DNA of 64,000 nt from an uncultured Elusimicrobia bacterium (GTDB taxonomy: Bacteria > Elusimicrobiota > Elusimicrobia > UBA1565 > UBA9628). Shown here one piece after another: positions 43,751 to 52,747 of the stretch. Location of the stretch: the NCBI GenBank assembly GCA_903830945.1, contig CAIKVT010000058.1, forward strand, positions 169,179 to 233,178, given 5' to 3'. Position numbers and translations under genes: made by a program. Below the pieces are notes generated by a model. That model did no database searches, had not been told where the DNA came from, and saw only the letters and a list, made by a program, of their open reading frames with translations. Within the stretch, counting starts at the first letter, position 1. Every line of letters starts with the position of its first letter.

Positions 43751-44718
43751 CGCAGCTCCACCTTCGGTTTTCCCGCCTTCACTTCGCCGATGAGTTTGGC
43801 TTCCGGCAAGAGCTTGAGCGCCAGGGCCACGCTGTCCGGCCTTAGAACTACCACCATGCCGATGCCCATGTTGAAGGTCCGCCACATCTCGGCCTCGAGA
43901 ACATCGCCCCGTCGCTGTAATTCCGTGAACACTGCAGGCACCTTCCAGCTCCCCCGGTCCAAGACGATCTTGCAGCGCTTGGGCAGGATGCGCGGCATGT
44001 TTTCGATGAGACCTCCGCCTGTGATGTGCGCCAGGCCCAGGATGACGCGGCCCTTTGCGCGCAGGCCCGAGGCCAAGCGGGCGATCTGGTCTACGTAGAT
44101 GCGCGTGGGCGTCAGAAGCCGCGGCCCCCAATGGCGCAGATGCCGTCCGGTGAAGACCTTGCGCACTAAAGAAAAGCCGTTGGAGTGAAGGCCCGAGGAG
44201 GGCAGGCCCAGGACCAGGTCGCCCGGGCATATTCCGGAGCCGTCGATGACTTCGGCGCGCTTCACGATGCCCACCGAGAAGCCAGCCAGGTCGTACTCGC
44301 CTTCCGGGTAGAAGCCCGGCATCTCTGCTGTCTCTCCGCCCAGGAGCATGGAGCGGCCCTGCCGGCAGCCCTCGAGTATGCCGATCATGATGCGCTTGGA
44401 GCGTTTTAAATCCAGCATGCCCGTGGCGTAGTAGTCGAGAAAGATGAGCGGCCTGGCTCCGCAGGTGATGAGGTCGTTGACGCACATGGCGACCAGATCG
44501 ATGCCGATGGTGTCGTGACGGTTTAGCGCGAAGGCGACTTTCAGTTTTGTCCCGACGCCGTCCGTGCAAGCCACCAGACGCCACGGATCGCCTTGGTCCG
44601 GCGGGATGGGGAAAAGCCCGGAGAAGCCTCCGATGGCGGGCGATCTCTTTTGCAAAAAATCCACCAGCTTATCCGCGCGGTCCATGTCCACGCCGGATTT
44701 TTTGTAGGTGAGGTTCAT
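43747..44718 (-). CDS. purM: Phosphoribosylformylglycinamidine cyclo-ligase
   Basis: AIR synthetase, step 5 of purine synthesis. 323 residues: DGVGTKLKVAF, DLVAMCVNDLITCGARPLIF, LLGGETAEMPGFY (ATP site), GLPSSGLHSNGFSL and GHITGGG-like AHITGGGLIENMPR. Overlaps pyrE by four bases and purNH by four. All landmark motifs are intact. Confidence 0.96.
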   Translation of the reverse strand: MNLTYKKSGVDMDRADKLVDFLQKRSPAIGGFSGLFPIPPDQGDPWRLVACTDGVGTKLKVAFALNRHDTIGIDLVAMCVNDLITCGARPLIFLDYYATGMLDLKRSKRIMIGILEGCRQGRSMLLGGETAEMPGFYPEGEYDLAGFSVGIVKRAEVIDGSGICPGDLVLGLPSSGLHSNGFSLVRKVFTGRHLRHWGPRLLTPTRIYVDQIARLASGLRAKGRVILGLAHITGGGLIENMPRILPKRCKIVLDRGSWKVPAVFTELQRRGDVLEAEMWRTFNMGIGMVVVLRPDSVALALKLLPEAKLIGEVKAGKPKVELR

Positions 44719-45308
44719 GGTTTTTTAGTCCTGCTGCCAGGCTTGATGAACGGCTTGCCCTGCCGGCAGAGTTCGCACGTGTCGGCAGGGGTGGCGGCCA
44801 AGTGGAGGTGGATGAGGCTGGCCAGCGGTACGCCTAGATCCGGCGGGGTCGTGGCGCGGCAGACGACGGAAAGCGCCGCTACGACCTCGGCTCCGAGGCC
44901 GCGGGCCATGGCGATGACCTCGCCGGTGGATTTTCCCGTGGTGATAACGTCCTCGACGATCACCACTTTTTCGCCGGGTTCGATCATGAAGCCCCGGCGC
45001 AGGGTCATCACGCCGCTCTCGCGCTCCGCGAAGTAAGCGCGCACGTCCAGGGCGGCCGCCGTTTCCTGTCCGATGACGATGCCGCCCAGCGCGGGGGAGA
45101 GGATCAGGTCCGGGGGCGTCGGGCAGAGCTTGGCCAAGGCCGCGCCCAGCCGGAAGGCGTGGCGAGGGTGGGAGAGAAGCAGCGCGCACTGCATGTAGCG
45201 GTCGCTGTGCAGGCCGGAGGAGAGCAGGAAGTGCCCTTCCAGCATGGCTCCGGTCTCGACGAGCAGGCTGCGCAGTTCTTGGGACGAGAGGGGAAGCGGC
45301 CCGCTCAT
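44715..45308 (-). CDS. pyrE: Orotate phosphoribosyltransferase
   Basis: 197 residues; the PRPP loop VVIVEDVITTGKSTGEVI is diagnostic, with LILSPALGGIVIGQETA upstream. It converts orotate and PRPP to OMP. The C-terminus contains CELCRQGKPFIKPG, a Cys-x-x-Cys tail seen in the archaeal/thermophile-type short PyrE proteins that end in an HxHL...CxxC arrangement. Coupled to pyrF upstream and purM downstream by four-base overlaps. Confidence 0.95.
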   Translation of the reverse strand: MSGPLPLSSQELRSLLVETGAMLEGHFLLSSGLHSDRYMQCALLLSHPRHAFRLGAALAKLCPTPPDLILSPALGGIVIGQETAAALDVRAYFAERESGVMTLRRGFMIEPGEKVVIVEDVITTGKSTGEVIAMARGLGAEVVAALSVVCRATTPPDLGVPLASLIHLHLAATPADTCELCRQGKPFIKPGSRTKKP

Positions 45309-46012
45309 GGTTTCTCCAAAGCCTTGGCCGCGGCGTGGCGCATCTCGGCGAGTATGTTTTGCGCGGCCTTCAGGGGTTCCGGCGCCTGCGTGACGGGCCG
45401 CCCGACCACGATATAGTTGACGCCCAAGACAGCGGCCTCGCCGGGCGTCATGACCCGCTTCTGGTCGTGCGCGCCGCTCTCCGCGGGCCGTATGCCCGGA
45501 GTGATGAAGCGCATGTCCAGGTGCGGCAGGGCTTTGCGCAGGGCCGCGACCTCATGTCCCGAGCAGATGGTGGCGTCGATGCCGTTGATCCAGCCCAGGC
45601 GCGCGAGGTTCTTGACCATGGTCGGCAATGTCGCGCGCGGTTGCACCACGCGCAGGTCCTGGGCTCCCAGGCTGGTCAGCACGGTTACGCCCCAGAGCTT
45701 GGGCCGCGGATGGACTTCCGCCGCGGCCTTGAGCATGGCGCTGCCGCCGGAAAGGTGCAAGGATACCGACTCGACGCCCAGCTTCTGCGCCTCCTTGACC
45801 GCGTGGGCCACGGTCTGCGGGATGTCGTGGAATTTCAAGTCCAAGAACACTTTGCCCCCGTAGCGGTGCACGAGGTCTACGGCGCGCTTGCCGTGCGCCG
45901 TGAACAGGCGCAAGCCCACCTTGTAGAAGGTGACCGTGTTCCTGAGGGCTTGTAGGAGCGTCTCTTCCTCATGGATGGTGGCCACGTCCAAGGCTACGAT
46001 GAGTTCCGTCAT
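45305..46012 (-). CDS. pyrF: Orotidine 5'-phosphate decarboxylase
   Basis: 235 residues from the ATG at 46012, overlapping the pyrD stop. Type 1 enzyme: LIVALDVATIHEE, the catalytic Lys-Asp network in FLDLKFHDIPQTVAHA, GVTVLTSL, FITPGIRP and the C-terminal VNYIVVGRPVTQA phosphate site. The longer frame to 46327 reads through pyrD and is a shadow. Final step to UMP. Confidence 0.96.
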   Translation of the reverse strand: MTELIVALDVATIHEEETLLQALRNTVTFYKVGLRLFTAHGKRAVDLVHRYGGKVFLDLKFHDIPQTVAHAVKEAQKLGVESVSLHLSGGSAMLKAAAEVHPRPKLWGVTVLTSLGAQDLRVVQPRATLPTMVKNLARLGWINGIDATICSGHEVAALRKALPHLDMRFITPGIRPAESGAHDQKRVMTPGEAAVLGVNYIVVGRPVTQAPEPLKAAQNILAEMRHAAAKALEKP

Positions 46013-47085
46013 GGGGCCTCCCTGGCTTCGGAGCCTATGATCGCGGTCATGGTCTTGAAGCCTCCGGCCGACACTAGAGAGCGGAGGTCCTTGAGGATGC
46101 GCACCACGGTGCTCGGCCCACCGTAGACCAGACCGGTGTAGAGCTGCACCAAGCTGGCCCCGGCGCGGAGTTTCTCCAGCACGTCGCCGGCCGTTTCTAC
46201 CCCGCCTACGCCGATGATGGGCAGGCGGCCGTCCGTGAGCCGGTGGATCTTGGCGATCATGGCCGTGGCGGCGGAGCGCAGGGGCCGGCCGCTCAAGCCG
46301 CCTGGGATGGCGCCCAGCTCCGGGCACAGAGCCTTGCGCGACGTGGTGGTGTTGGCGGCCACTACGCCGTCGGCGTGGCGCATGATGAGGCCCAGCAGAT
46401 CCGGCAGCTGGGCGTCGGCGAGGTCCGGAGCGATCTTGACCAAAAGCGGCTTATGCGGCGAGTTGACCGCGGCCAGCGCGGTCAAGATGCGCTCCAACTG
46501 CAGGCGCTCCTGCAGGTCGCGCAGTCCGCTGACGTTCGGACAGCTTACGTTGACCACGAAATAGTCCGCGTTCGGGTGCAGGAGGCGGAGGGTCAGGGCG
46601 TACTCTTCCGGGGCTTTGGCCTTGGGGCAGTCGGCGTTGAGGGCGATGTTGAGTCCCACCGGCACCTTGCAGCGCCCCGCGGCGTTCAGTCGCCGGGCCG
46701 CGGCCTGCGCGCCGGCGCCGGGAAGTCCCATCCGGTTGATGAGGGCGCGCTCCAAAGGCAGGCGTAGCAGGCGCGGCTTGGGATTGCCGGGTTGGGGCCG
46801 CAAGGTGACCGAGCCTAGTTCCAGGAAGCCGAAGCCGAGCGCGGGCAGGACTCTGGTGAGCCGGCAGTCCTTGTCGAAGCCCGCGGCCAGGCCCACGGGA
46901 TTGGGGAAATCTAGGCCGAGGACCTTGGTCTGCAGGCCCGGCTCGGGCCGGCCCACCAGCGCGGATAAGAGTGCGGCCCCGCCGGGAACGCGGCCCAGAA
47001 GCTCGAGCTCGCGCACCGCGCGCTCGTGCGCCGTCTCCGCGTCCATGCGGAACAGGAGCGGGCGGATCAGGCGCTCATAGAGCAT
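46009..47085 (-). CDS. pyrD: Dihydroorotate dehydrogenase, class 2-like with a Cys base
   Basis: 358 residues from the ATG at 47085, preceded by GGGAGGG; the upstream frame start at 47172 lies inside pyrC. The N-terminal amphipathic segment YERLIRPLLFRMDAETAHE, LDFPNPVGLAAGFDKDC and PQPGNPKPRLLRLP are class 2 (quinone-dependent, membrane-associated). Yet the active-site strand reads VVNVSCPNVSGLRDLQ: the position occupied by Ser in class 2 enzymes is Cys, as in class 1. FMN-binding IIGVGGVETAGDV and LVQLYTGLVY are intact. It overlaps pyrC by 11 bases. Confidence 0.93.
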   Translation of the reverse strand: MLYERLIRPLLFRMDAETAHERAVRELELLGRVPGGAALLSALVGRPEPGLQTKVLGLDFPNPVGLAAGFDKDCRLTRVLPALGFGFLELGSVTLRPQPGNPKPRLLRLPLERALINRMGLPGAGAQAAARRLNAAGRCKVPVGLNIALNADCPKAKAPEEYALTLRLLHPNADYFVVNVSCPNVSGLRDLQERLQLERILTALAAVNSPHKPLLVKIAPDLADAQLPDLLGLIMRHADGVVAANTTTSRKALCPELGAIPGGLSGRPLRSAATAMIAKIHRLTDGRLPIIGVGGVETAGDVLEKLRAGASLVQLYTGLVYGGPSTVVRILKDLRSLVSAGGFKTMTAIIGSEAREAP

Positions 47086-48358
47086 GAACGACCCTCCCGG
47101 CCATGACCGTGGCCCGGACCCGGCCCTGGAGCTTGCGGCCGATGAAGGGGCAGTTGCGGCTGCGCGACTCAAAGCGAGAGGGCACGGTCCAGGACTCTAA
47201 AGGAGAGACGATCGTGGCGTCTGCGTCCATGCCGGGCTTCAGCGAACCTTTGCGTTTGAGGCCGAGGATGCGGGCCGGCGACGCACTCATGCGCTCGACC
47301 AGCTGGCGGCGCGTGAGCTGGCCCTTGTGCACGAGATAAGTCAGCATCGTCGCGACGGCGGTCTCCAGGCCGATGACCCCGAATGGAGCGCGCTTCATGC
47401 CGAGGGCTTTCAGGGATGGAGCGTGAGGCGCGTGGTCAGTGGCCACCACGTCGATGGTGCCGTCCTGAAGACCCTCCTGCAGGGCGACGCGGTCGGCGCG
47501 GGAGCGCAGGGGGGGATTTATCTTAAAGTTCGGGTCCGGACCCGGGATGTCGTCCTCGCAGAGGGACAGGTGGTGGGGTGTGGCCTCCGCGGTGACGGGC
47601 AGGCCCCGGCGCTTGGCTTGGCGCACGGCCTCGACGCTTTGGGCGCAGCTCAGATGCGCGATGTGCACATGGGCGCCGGTGAGTTCCGCCAGCGCGATGT
47701 CGCGCACGACCATGGCGGTCTCCGCGGCCCAAGGCTGGCCAGGCAGGCGCAGTCGGCGGGACACCCGGCCCTCGTTGACTGCGGCCCCGCGGCTCAGAGA
47801 CGGCTCCTCGCAGTGGGAGATGAAAGGCAGGCGCAGGCGCCGGGTGAGCTCCAGGACGCGGCGCATGAGCCCGGCGTCTTGCACGCAGCGGCCGTCCTCG
47901 CTGACTGCGGACATCCCGGCCGCGGCTAAAGCCGCGAGGTCTGCCAGCGTCGTGCCCTGCTGGCTTCTGGTGGCGCAGCCAGCGAACAGGACCTGGGCGG
48001 ACGCCTCGGCGGCCTTGCGGCGCAGCCGGCGCAGCAGAGGCGGGCTGTCCATGGCCGGCTTGGTGTTGGGCATGGCCAGGACCGTGGTGAAGCCCCCCGC
48101 GGCCGCGGCCCGGGCGCCGGAGGCGATGTCCTCAGAGTCCTCGCCGCCCGGCTCGCGCAGGTGCACGTGCATGTCGATGAGGCCGGGGAGCACCCAGCAA
48201 CCGCGCGCATCGAGAGCGGGGATGCCCGGATGGCGGCGGAAGAGGTGCGGGGCTACCTGCCGGACGCGGCCGTTTTGGAGGAGGACGTCGCGCACCGACT
48301 CCAGGTCCTGCGCCGGGTCGATGACCAGTCCGCCGCGGATCAAAAGCCGCTCTGTCAT
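47075..48358 (-). CDS. pyrC: Dihydroorotase (class I)
   Basis: 427 residues. Zinc ligands: MHVHLREPGGEDSED near residue 60, SHCEEPSL, AHLSCAQSVEA and the catalytic VVATDHAPHAPS. KINPPLRSRADR is the substrate segment. It cyclises carbamoyl aspartate and is the first gene of a six-gene minus-strand operon pyrC-pyrD-pyrF-pyrE-purM-purNH without any gap. The pyrB partner that often accompanies class I enzymes is not in the window. Confidence 0.95.
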   Translation of the reverse strand: MTERLLIRGGLVIDPAQDLESVRDVLLQNGRVRQVAPHLFRRHPGIPALDARGCWVLPGLIDMHVHLREPGGEDSEDIASGARAAAAGGFTTVLAMPNTKPAMDSPPLLRRLRRKAAEASAQVLFAGCATRSQQGTTLADLAALAAAGMSAVSEDGRCVQDAGLMRRVLELTRRLRLPFISHCEEPSLSRGAAVNEGRVSRRLRLPGQPWAAETAMVVRDIALAELTGAHVHIAHLSCAQSVEAVRQAKRRGLPVTAEATPHHLSLCEDDIPGPDPNFKINPPLRSRADRVALQEGLQDGTIDVVATDHAPHAPSLKALGMKRAPFGVIGLETAVATMLTYLVHKGQLTRRQLVERMSASPARILGLKRKGSLKPGMDADATIVSPLESWTVPSRFESRSRNCPFIGRKLQGRVRATVMAGRVVHAL

Positions 48359-48435
48359 CTTGGCCGCTCCGTCATATTAGACCAGTTTGCCCGGCTTGTG
48401 TCCAACGCGGCTGGCGCGCCTGCCGGGAGGATTGT

Positions 48436-48459
48436 TATAATTGAGACAGGGATATCAAT
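48436..48459 (+). promoter_or_regulatory. Fur-gene promoter with inverted repeat
   Basis: TATAAT at 48436-48441, preceded by TGT (extended -10), 22 bases before the ATG. An inverted repeat ATTGA (48440-48444) / TCAAT (48455-48459) covers the predicted start point and might be an operator for autoregulation; it does not closely match the classic Fur box. Confidence 0.45.
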
Positions 48460-48462
48460 AAC

Positions 48463-48912
48463 ATGGCCGAGTCCACGGACCTGCATCGCGCGCTAGAAGG
48501 CCTCCGGTCGCGAGGTTTGCGCCTCACGCGGCCTCGGCGCCTTATCCTTGAGAGGCTTTCCGCAGACGGCGCCCATGCTTCGGCCGAGGCCCTCTACGAA
48601 TCCTTGCGGAGCCGCCGGCACCGGCTTGGCCGGGCCACGGTATTTCGGACCCTCAAGCTTTTCGCGCGCCTGGGCATCGCGACAGGCGAGGCTCCCGCGG
48701 CCCCGCGCCGGCGCTTCGAGGTCGCCGCGGGCAAGACCCATCACGACCACATGACCTGCCTGCGCTGCGGCGCCGTGCTGGAGTTTGTCAGCCCCGCCAT
48801 CGAACGCCTGCAGCGGGCCGAGGCCCGTCGCCGAGGCTTCGTGATGCAGGGCCACGCCCTTGAGATCACCGGCTTGTGCCGGTGTTGTGCCGCAGCCAGG
48901 AGTCGGCCGTGA
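48463..48912 (+). CDS. Fur-family metal-dependent repressor
   Basis: 149 residues: winged helix (about 10-90; RLTRPRRLILERLSADGAHA, LGRATVFRTLKLF) and a dimer/metal domain with GKTHHDHMTCLRCGAVLEF and GLCRCC. HHDHMxCxxCG is the ferric/zinc uptake regulator hallmark. The start of the iron transporter gene overlaps its stop (GTGA), so iron is the probable signal, making this Fur rather than Zur or PerR. The C-terminus after CRCC is short. Confidence 0.92.
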   Translation: MAESTDLHRALEGLRSRGLRLTRPRRLILERLSADGAHASAEALYESLRSRRHRLGRATVFRTLKLFARLGIATGEAPAAPRRRFEVAAGKTHHDHMTCLRCGAVLEFVSPAIERLQRAEARRRGFVMQGHALEITGLCRCCAAARSRP

Positions 48913-50867
48913 CGCCGACCAAGCCGACCAGCCTTTTGGGCCTGCACGCGGGTGAAGATGCCGTCATCGAGTCCGTTTCCGGCGGCGACGAGCTGCGGGG
49001 GCGGCTTTCGGACATGGGACTGCATGAGGGCCGTCGCATCCGCCGCTTGGCGGATTCCGGCCGCGGTGGGCCGGTGGTCGTCGATGTCATGGGCTCGACC
49101 GTGGCTTTGGGACGCCGGATGGCGGGACATATCCTGGTCCGGGCTCGGGAGCACCGGTTGCTCTTGACCGGCAACCCGAACGTGGGAAAGAGCGTGGTCT
49201 TCTCGCGTTTGACAGGACTCGACGCGCTGTCATCGAACTATCCGGGCACCACGGTGGAGTTTCTCAGCGGCACCGCCCGGTTCCGGGGAGAGAGGTTCCA
49301 GGTCATAGACGTCCCCGGCGCTTACAGCCTTTCAGCCGCTTCGCCTGCCGAGAGCGTGGCCTGCCGGATCATCGAAAGCAGCCCAGAGGCCGTGGTCGTG
49401 CACGTCATAGACGCCACCAACCTGGAGCGCAACCTCCTTTTCGCCCTGCAGATGATCGAGCGCAGTCGGCGTTTGGTGCTCCTGCTCAATAAGCGGGACT
49501 TGGCGGCCCTGCGCGGCATCAGCATCGACGCGGAGGGCCTGGGCCGGCGGCTCGGGGTGCCGGTGGTGCCTTTCGTGGCCGTGACCGGAGAAGGCCTGCG
49601 CGAACTGGAGCGCGCTGTGCTGGGCCAGCTCCACGGCGATCCGCCCCGGCCCGCGTCCGTGCCTGCCGGAGACGACGGCAAGTGGCAGCTCATCGGAGAG
49701 CTGAGCCGGCAGATGCAGACCATTTCCCATAAGCATCCGGGTTTCACGGAGCGGCTAGCCGAGCTATCGATCCGGCCCGCGACCGGCATACCCATGGCTT
49801 TGGGGGCGCTGGCTGTCTCCTTTTTCGCGGTGCGCGTCGTAGCCGAGGGAGTCATTCACTGCCTTCTGGAGCCCGTTTTTCAGCATCTCTATCTTCCTTT
49901 GGTCCTGCGCATGGCGGAGCTCGTCTCGGGCTGGCCGGCCGTGAGCGTCTTCCTGGTCGGGGCGGGCAAGGGCCCTATGGACTCCTTCGGCGTGCTGACC
50001 ACGGGGGTTTACATCCCCTTCGTCGCGGTCCTGCCCTACCTGGCGGCCTTCTACTTCGTCTTGGGCTACCTGGAGGACCTGGGCTACCTGCCTCGGCTCG
50101 CGGTGATCCTGGACCGCGGCCTGCACAGCCTGGGCTTGCACGGCTACGGCGCCATCCCCATGATTCTGGGCTTGGGATGCAAGGTTCCGGGCCTGCTGGC
50201 GACCCGGGTGTTGGAGACGCCGCGCGAGCGCATTATAGCCATGACTCTCACGTTGCTCATCGCGCCCTGCCTGCCGCAGAGCGCCATGATCCTCAGCCAG
50301 GTCGGCAGGTTCGGCATCATTTACGTCCTGGCCGTCTTCGGGACCATCGCTCTGGTGGGGATCGCGGCCGGCATGCTGCTGCACCGGATGATGAAAGGGG
50401 ACTGCCCGGAGCTTTTCGTCGAAATCCCGCCCTATCAGTGGCCGCGGCTGGGCATGCTGACCCATAAGACTTGGCTGCGCGTGCGCGGTTTTCTGTGCGA
50501 GGCCGTTCCTCTGATCGCGGCCGGGGTGGCCTTGGTGGGCGCCTGCGACGCGTTGGGATTGCTGCGGGCCGTGTCCGAGGCTTGCGGGCCGGCCATGGTC
50601 CGGCTTTTCGGCCTGCCGGCTGAGATCGCGCCGTTGATGGTCCTGGGTTTTTTGAGAAAGGATGTGAGCATCGCGCTGTTGGCGACTTTCCACCTGGGGG
50701 CGGGCCAGGCCGTCGTGGCATCCGTGTTCCTGACTTTGTATCTGCCCTGCTTCGCGAGCCTTTCCGTGCTCGTGCGCGAGGCCGGCCTCAAGCAGGCTCT
50801 GGCTATCGCGGCCTTGAACCTGGCCTTCGCGGTGACGGCGGCCGGCGTCCTGCATCTGCTGATCTGA
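48909..50867 (+). CDS. feoAB: FeoA-FeoB fusion, ferrous iron transporter
   Basis: 652 residues from the GTG at 48909. Residues about 8-80 are a FeoA SH3-like domain (LLGLHAGEDAVIESVSGG, RLSDMGLHEGRRI). A FeoB G-domain follows: G1 GNPNVGKSVVFSRLTG, G2 NYPGTTVE, G3 DVPGAYSL, G4 LNKRD, then about nine membrane helices. It is shorter than E. coli FeoB, and the usual CNVPAIMATR-like motif reads GCKVPGLLATRVLETPRE while the second Gate-like motif reads IAPCLPQSAMI in place of APFMSCSARLP. This variant occurs in anaerobes and might have altered ion preference. Confidence 0.9.
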   Translation: MTPTKPTSLLGLHAGEDAVIESVSGGDELRGRLSDMGLHEGRRIRRLADSGRGGPVVVDVMGSTVALGRRMAGHILVRAREHRLLLTGNPNVGKSVVFSRLTGLDALSSNYPGTTVEFLSGTARFRGERFQVIDVPGAYSLSAASPAESVACRIIESSPEAVVVHVIDATNLERNLLFALQMIERSRRLVLLLNKRDLAALRGISIDAEGLGRRLGVPVVPFVAVTGEGLRELERAVLGQLHGDPPRPASVPAGDDGKWQLIGELSRQMQTISHKHPGFTERLAELSIRPATGIPMALGALAVSFFAVRVVAEGVIHCLLEPVFQHLYLPLVLRMAELVSGWPAVSVFLVGAGKGPMDSFGVLTTGVYIPFVAVLPYLAAFYFVLGYLEDLGYLPRLAVILDRGLHSLGLHGYGAIPMILGLGCKVPGLLATRVLETPRERIIAMTLTLLIAPCLPQSAMILSQVGRFGIIYVLAVFGTIALVGIAAGMLLHRMMKGDCPELFVEIPPYQWPRLGMLTHKTWLRVRGFLCEAVPLIAAGVALVGACDALGLLRAVSEACGPAMVRLFGLPAEIAPLMVLGFLRKDVSIALLATFHLGAGQAVVASVFLTLYLPCFASLSVLVREAGLKQALAIAALNLAFAVTAAGVLHLLI

Positions 50868-50892
50868 CAGCGCGTTTGGGAGGAGCGATCTT

Positions 50893-52626
50893 ATGAGATC
50901 CACGGACGAAAATCTGGAAGACGACTTGGTCGCAGGCGGCCTGGTGAGCATCGAGAGGCTCGCGGAGATCAAGAGCGAGCTGGCGCGCATCGGCAAGGAC
51001 GCCCCGCCCTTGAAGGCCTTCCTGGTCAACCGGGGGTTCGTGCAGGAAGGTCAGATGCTGGCGCTGCAGGCCAAGCGACTCAACATCCCATTTGTCGTTC
51101 TCGAGGGCCTGGCTCCCGAGCCGGCCTTGGTGACTATGATCCCCGAGGAGATGGCGATGGACAAAGGCCTCCTCATCCTGGAGAAGCATGACCGCTGTCT
51201 TCTCGTGGCCATGCATAACCCTAGCGACCTGCCCACCATCGAACACCTTGAGAAGATGACTGGCTGCACGGTCAAGGTCGCCCTGGCCTCGCGTTGGGGC
51301 ATCTTGCACAAGCTCAGCGAGTACCACGACCACTACAAGATCAAGGTGGTGGAGAGGCTTCTGCGCAGCGTCAAGGACAAGGGCTATGAACTCAGTCGCT
51401 CCATCGGTCTGGACATCGATCTTGGGAAGGTCACCGAGGAGGCGCCCGTCATCAGGTCGGTCAATCTTTTCCTGCTGGGCGCCCTGCTCACTCGGGCCAG
51501 CGATATCCACCTGGTGCCGGACCGCAAGTCCCTGCACGTCAAGTATCGGGTCGACGGCATCTTGCAGGAGAGTCAGGTCCTGCCCATCGCAGCGGCCAGC
51601 TCGGTGGTCTCGCGCATCAAGGTCATGTGCTGCCTGGACATCGCCGAGAAGCGCCTGCCCCAGGACGGCAGCTTCCACATCCGCATCGAGGGCCGTGCCA
51701 TCGACTTCCGCGTCGCCATCACGCCTACCGTCTTCGGGGAGAAGGTCGTCATGCGCGTCCTCGACAAGGGCGCCATGATGCTGGGCCTCGACCACCTAGG
51801 CTTCGGCGGCGAGAGCCTGAAGACCTTCAAACAGCTCATCCATAAGCCCAACGGCATCATCCTCATCGTTGGTCCCACGGGCAGCGGTAAGACCACCACG
51901 CTTTATTCGGCCTTGAGCGTGCTCAACACGGGGGTCAAGAATATCACCACGGTCGAGGACCCCGTGGAGTATCAGATCGAGGGCCTGACCCAGATCCAGG
52001 TCAACTCGGAGATCGATCTGAGCTTCGCCAAGGTCCTGCGCTCGATCTTACGCCAGGATCCGGATATCATCCTGATCGGCGAGATCCGCGATCTGGAGAC
52101 GACCGAGATCGCGGTGCGCGCCGCGCTGACCGGGCACTTGGTCTTCGCCACCCTGCATACTAACAACGCAGCCGGCGCGGTGGCGCGTCTGACCGAGATG
52201 GGGGCGGCGCCGTATTTGATCGCGAGTTCCCTGCGCTGCGCCATGAGCCAGCGTCTGGTGCGCAGCATCTGTCCCGAGTGCAAGCAGTCTGTGGCGCTGA
52301 GCCCGGAGCACATCACCTTCTTCAAGGACCAACTCGGCCTTGAGCCGGCGCAGGCCAAGGCTTTCCGGGGTAAGGGCTGTCGCCATTGCTTCTTCACGGG
52401 CTTCCGCGGCCGCACCATCATTTCGGAGCTGCTCGTCGTCGGCGAGGACATCCGGCGCGAGATCGTGCTGAAGGCGACCTCCTCGCGGATCGAGGCGGCG
52501 GCTCTGCGCCAGGGCATGAGGACTATGCTCCAGGACGGCCTGGAGAAGGTACTCCGGGGCCTGACGACTTTGGATGAAGTGCTCGAGGTCTGCGAGGACG
52601 TCGAGGCTCCGCCTGCGATCGTTTAA
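50893..52626 (+). CDS. pilB: Type IV pilus/type II secretion assembly ATPase (PilB/GspE)
   Basis: 577 residues behind GGGAGGAGCG. N-terminal GspE_N/MshEN-like domain (1-150), then the motor: ASDIHLVPDRKSLHVKYRVD, Walker A IVGPTGSGKTTTLYSAL near residue 328, Asp box TTVEDPVEYQIEGLTQIQVN, Walker B RQDPDIILIGEIRD, His box TGHLVFATLHTNNAAGAVAR. The zinc tetracysteine is CPEC near 460 and CRHC near 496. It powers pilus or pseudopilus extension and could serve the pilins at 25741-26690. No pilC, pilM-Q or pilT nearby. Confidence 0.93.
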   Translation: MRSTDENLEDDLVAGGLVSIERLAEIKSELARIGKDAPPLKAFLVNRGFVQEGQMLALQAKRLNIPFVVLEGLAPEPALVTMIPEEMAMDKGLLILEKHDRCLLVAMHNPSDLPTIEHLEKMTGCTVKVALASRWGILHKLSEYHDHYKIKVVERLLRSVKDKGYELSRSIGLDIDLGKVTEEAPVIRSVNLFLLGALLTRASDIHLVPDRKSLHVKYRVDGILQESQVLPIAAASSVVSRIKVMCCLDIAEKRLPQDGSFHIRIEGRAIDFRVAITPTVFGEKVVMRVLDKGAMMLGLDHLGFGGESLKTFKQLIHKPNGIILIVGPTGSGKTTTLYSALSVLNTGVKNITTVEDPVEYQIEGLTQIQVNSEIDLSFAKVLRSILRQDPDIILIGEIRDLETTEIAVRAALTGHLVFATLHTNNAAGAVARLTEMGAAPYLIASSLRCAMSQRLVRSICPECKQSVALSPEHITFFKDQLGLEPAQAKAFRGKGCRHCFFTGFRGRTIISELLVVGEDIRREIVLKATSSRIEAAALRQGMRTMLQDGLEKVLRGLTTLDEVLEVCEDVEAPPAIV

Positions 52627-52653
52627 GAGGAGCGCCGGGGCGGACGGCCCTCA

Positions 52654-52673
52654 GGCCAGCCGCTGGGCTGGCC
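52654..52673. terminator. Intergenic hairpin between pilB and aas
   Basis: Perfect GGCCAGCC - GCTG - GGCTGGCC stem-loop in the 121-base convergent gap. No T-run on either side, so it could be a Rho-dependent or bidirectional end structure. Confidence 0.35.
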
Positions 52674-52747
52674 GTTGCCTAGAGCTGCAACTCGGCCGAC
52701 CCGCCGGCGGTTTTCTAGGCTCCGTATTCGGATATGCCAAGCCGGCG

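Noticed and set aside
43751-44584. 834-base upstream extension of the purNH frame (total 1002 codons)
   Set aside because: It lies on top of purM in another frame and encodes Arg/His/Pro-rich shadow sequence. PurN begins at the GTG at 43750.
49764-51029. 421-codon minus-strand frame over feoAB and pilB
   Set aside because: His/Gln/Arg-rich antisense shadow without motif or start context.
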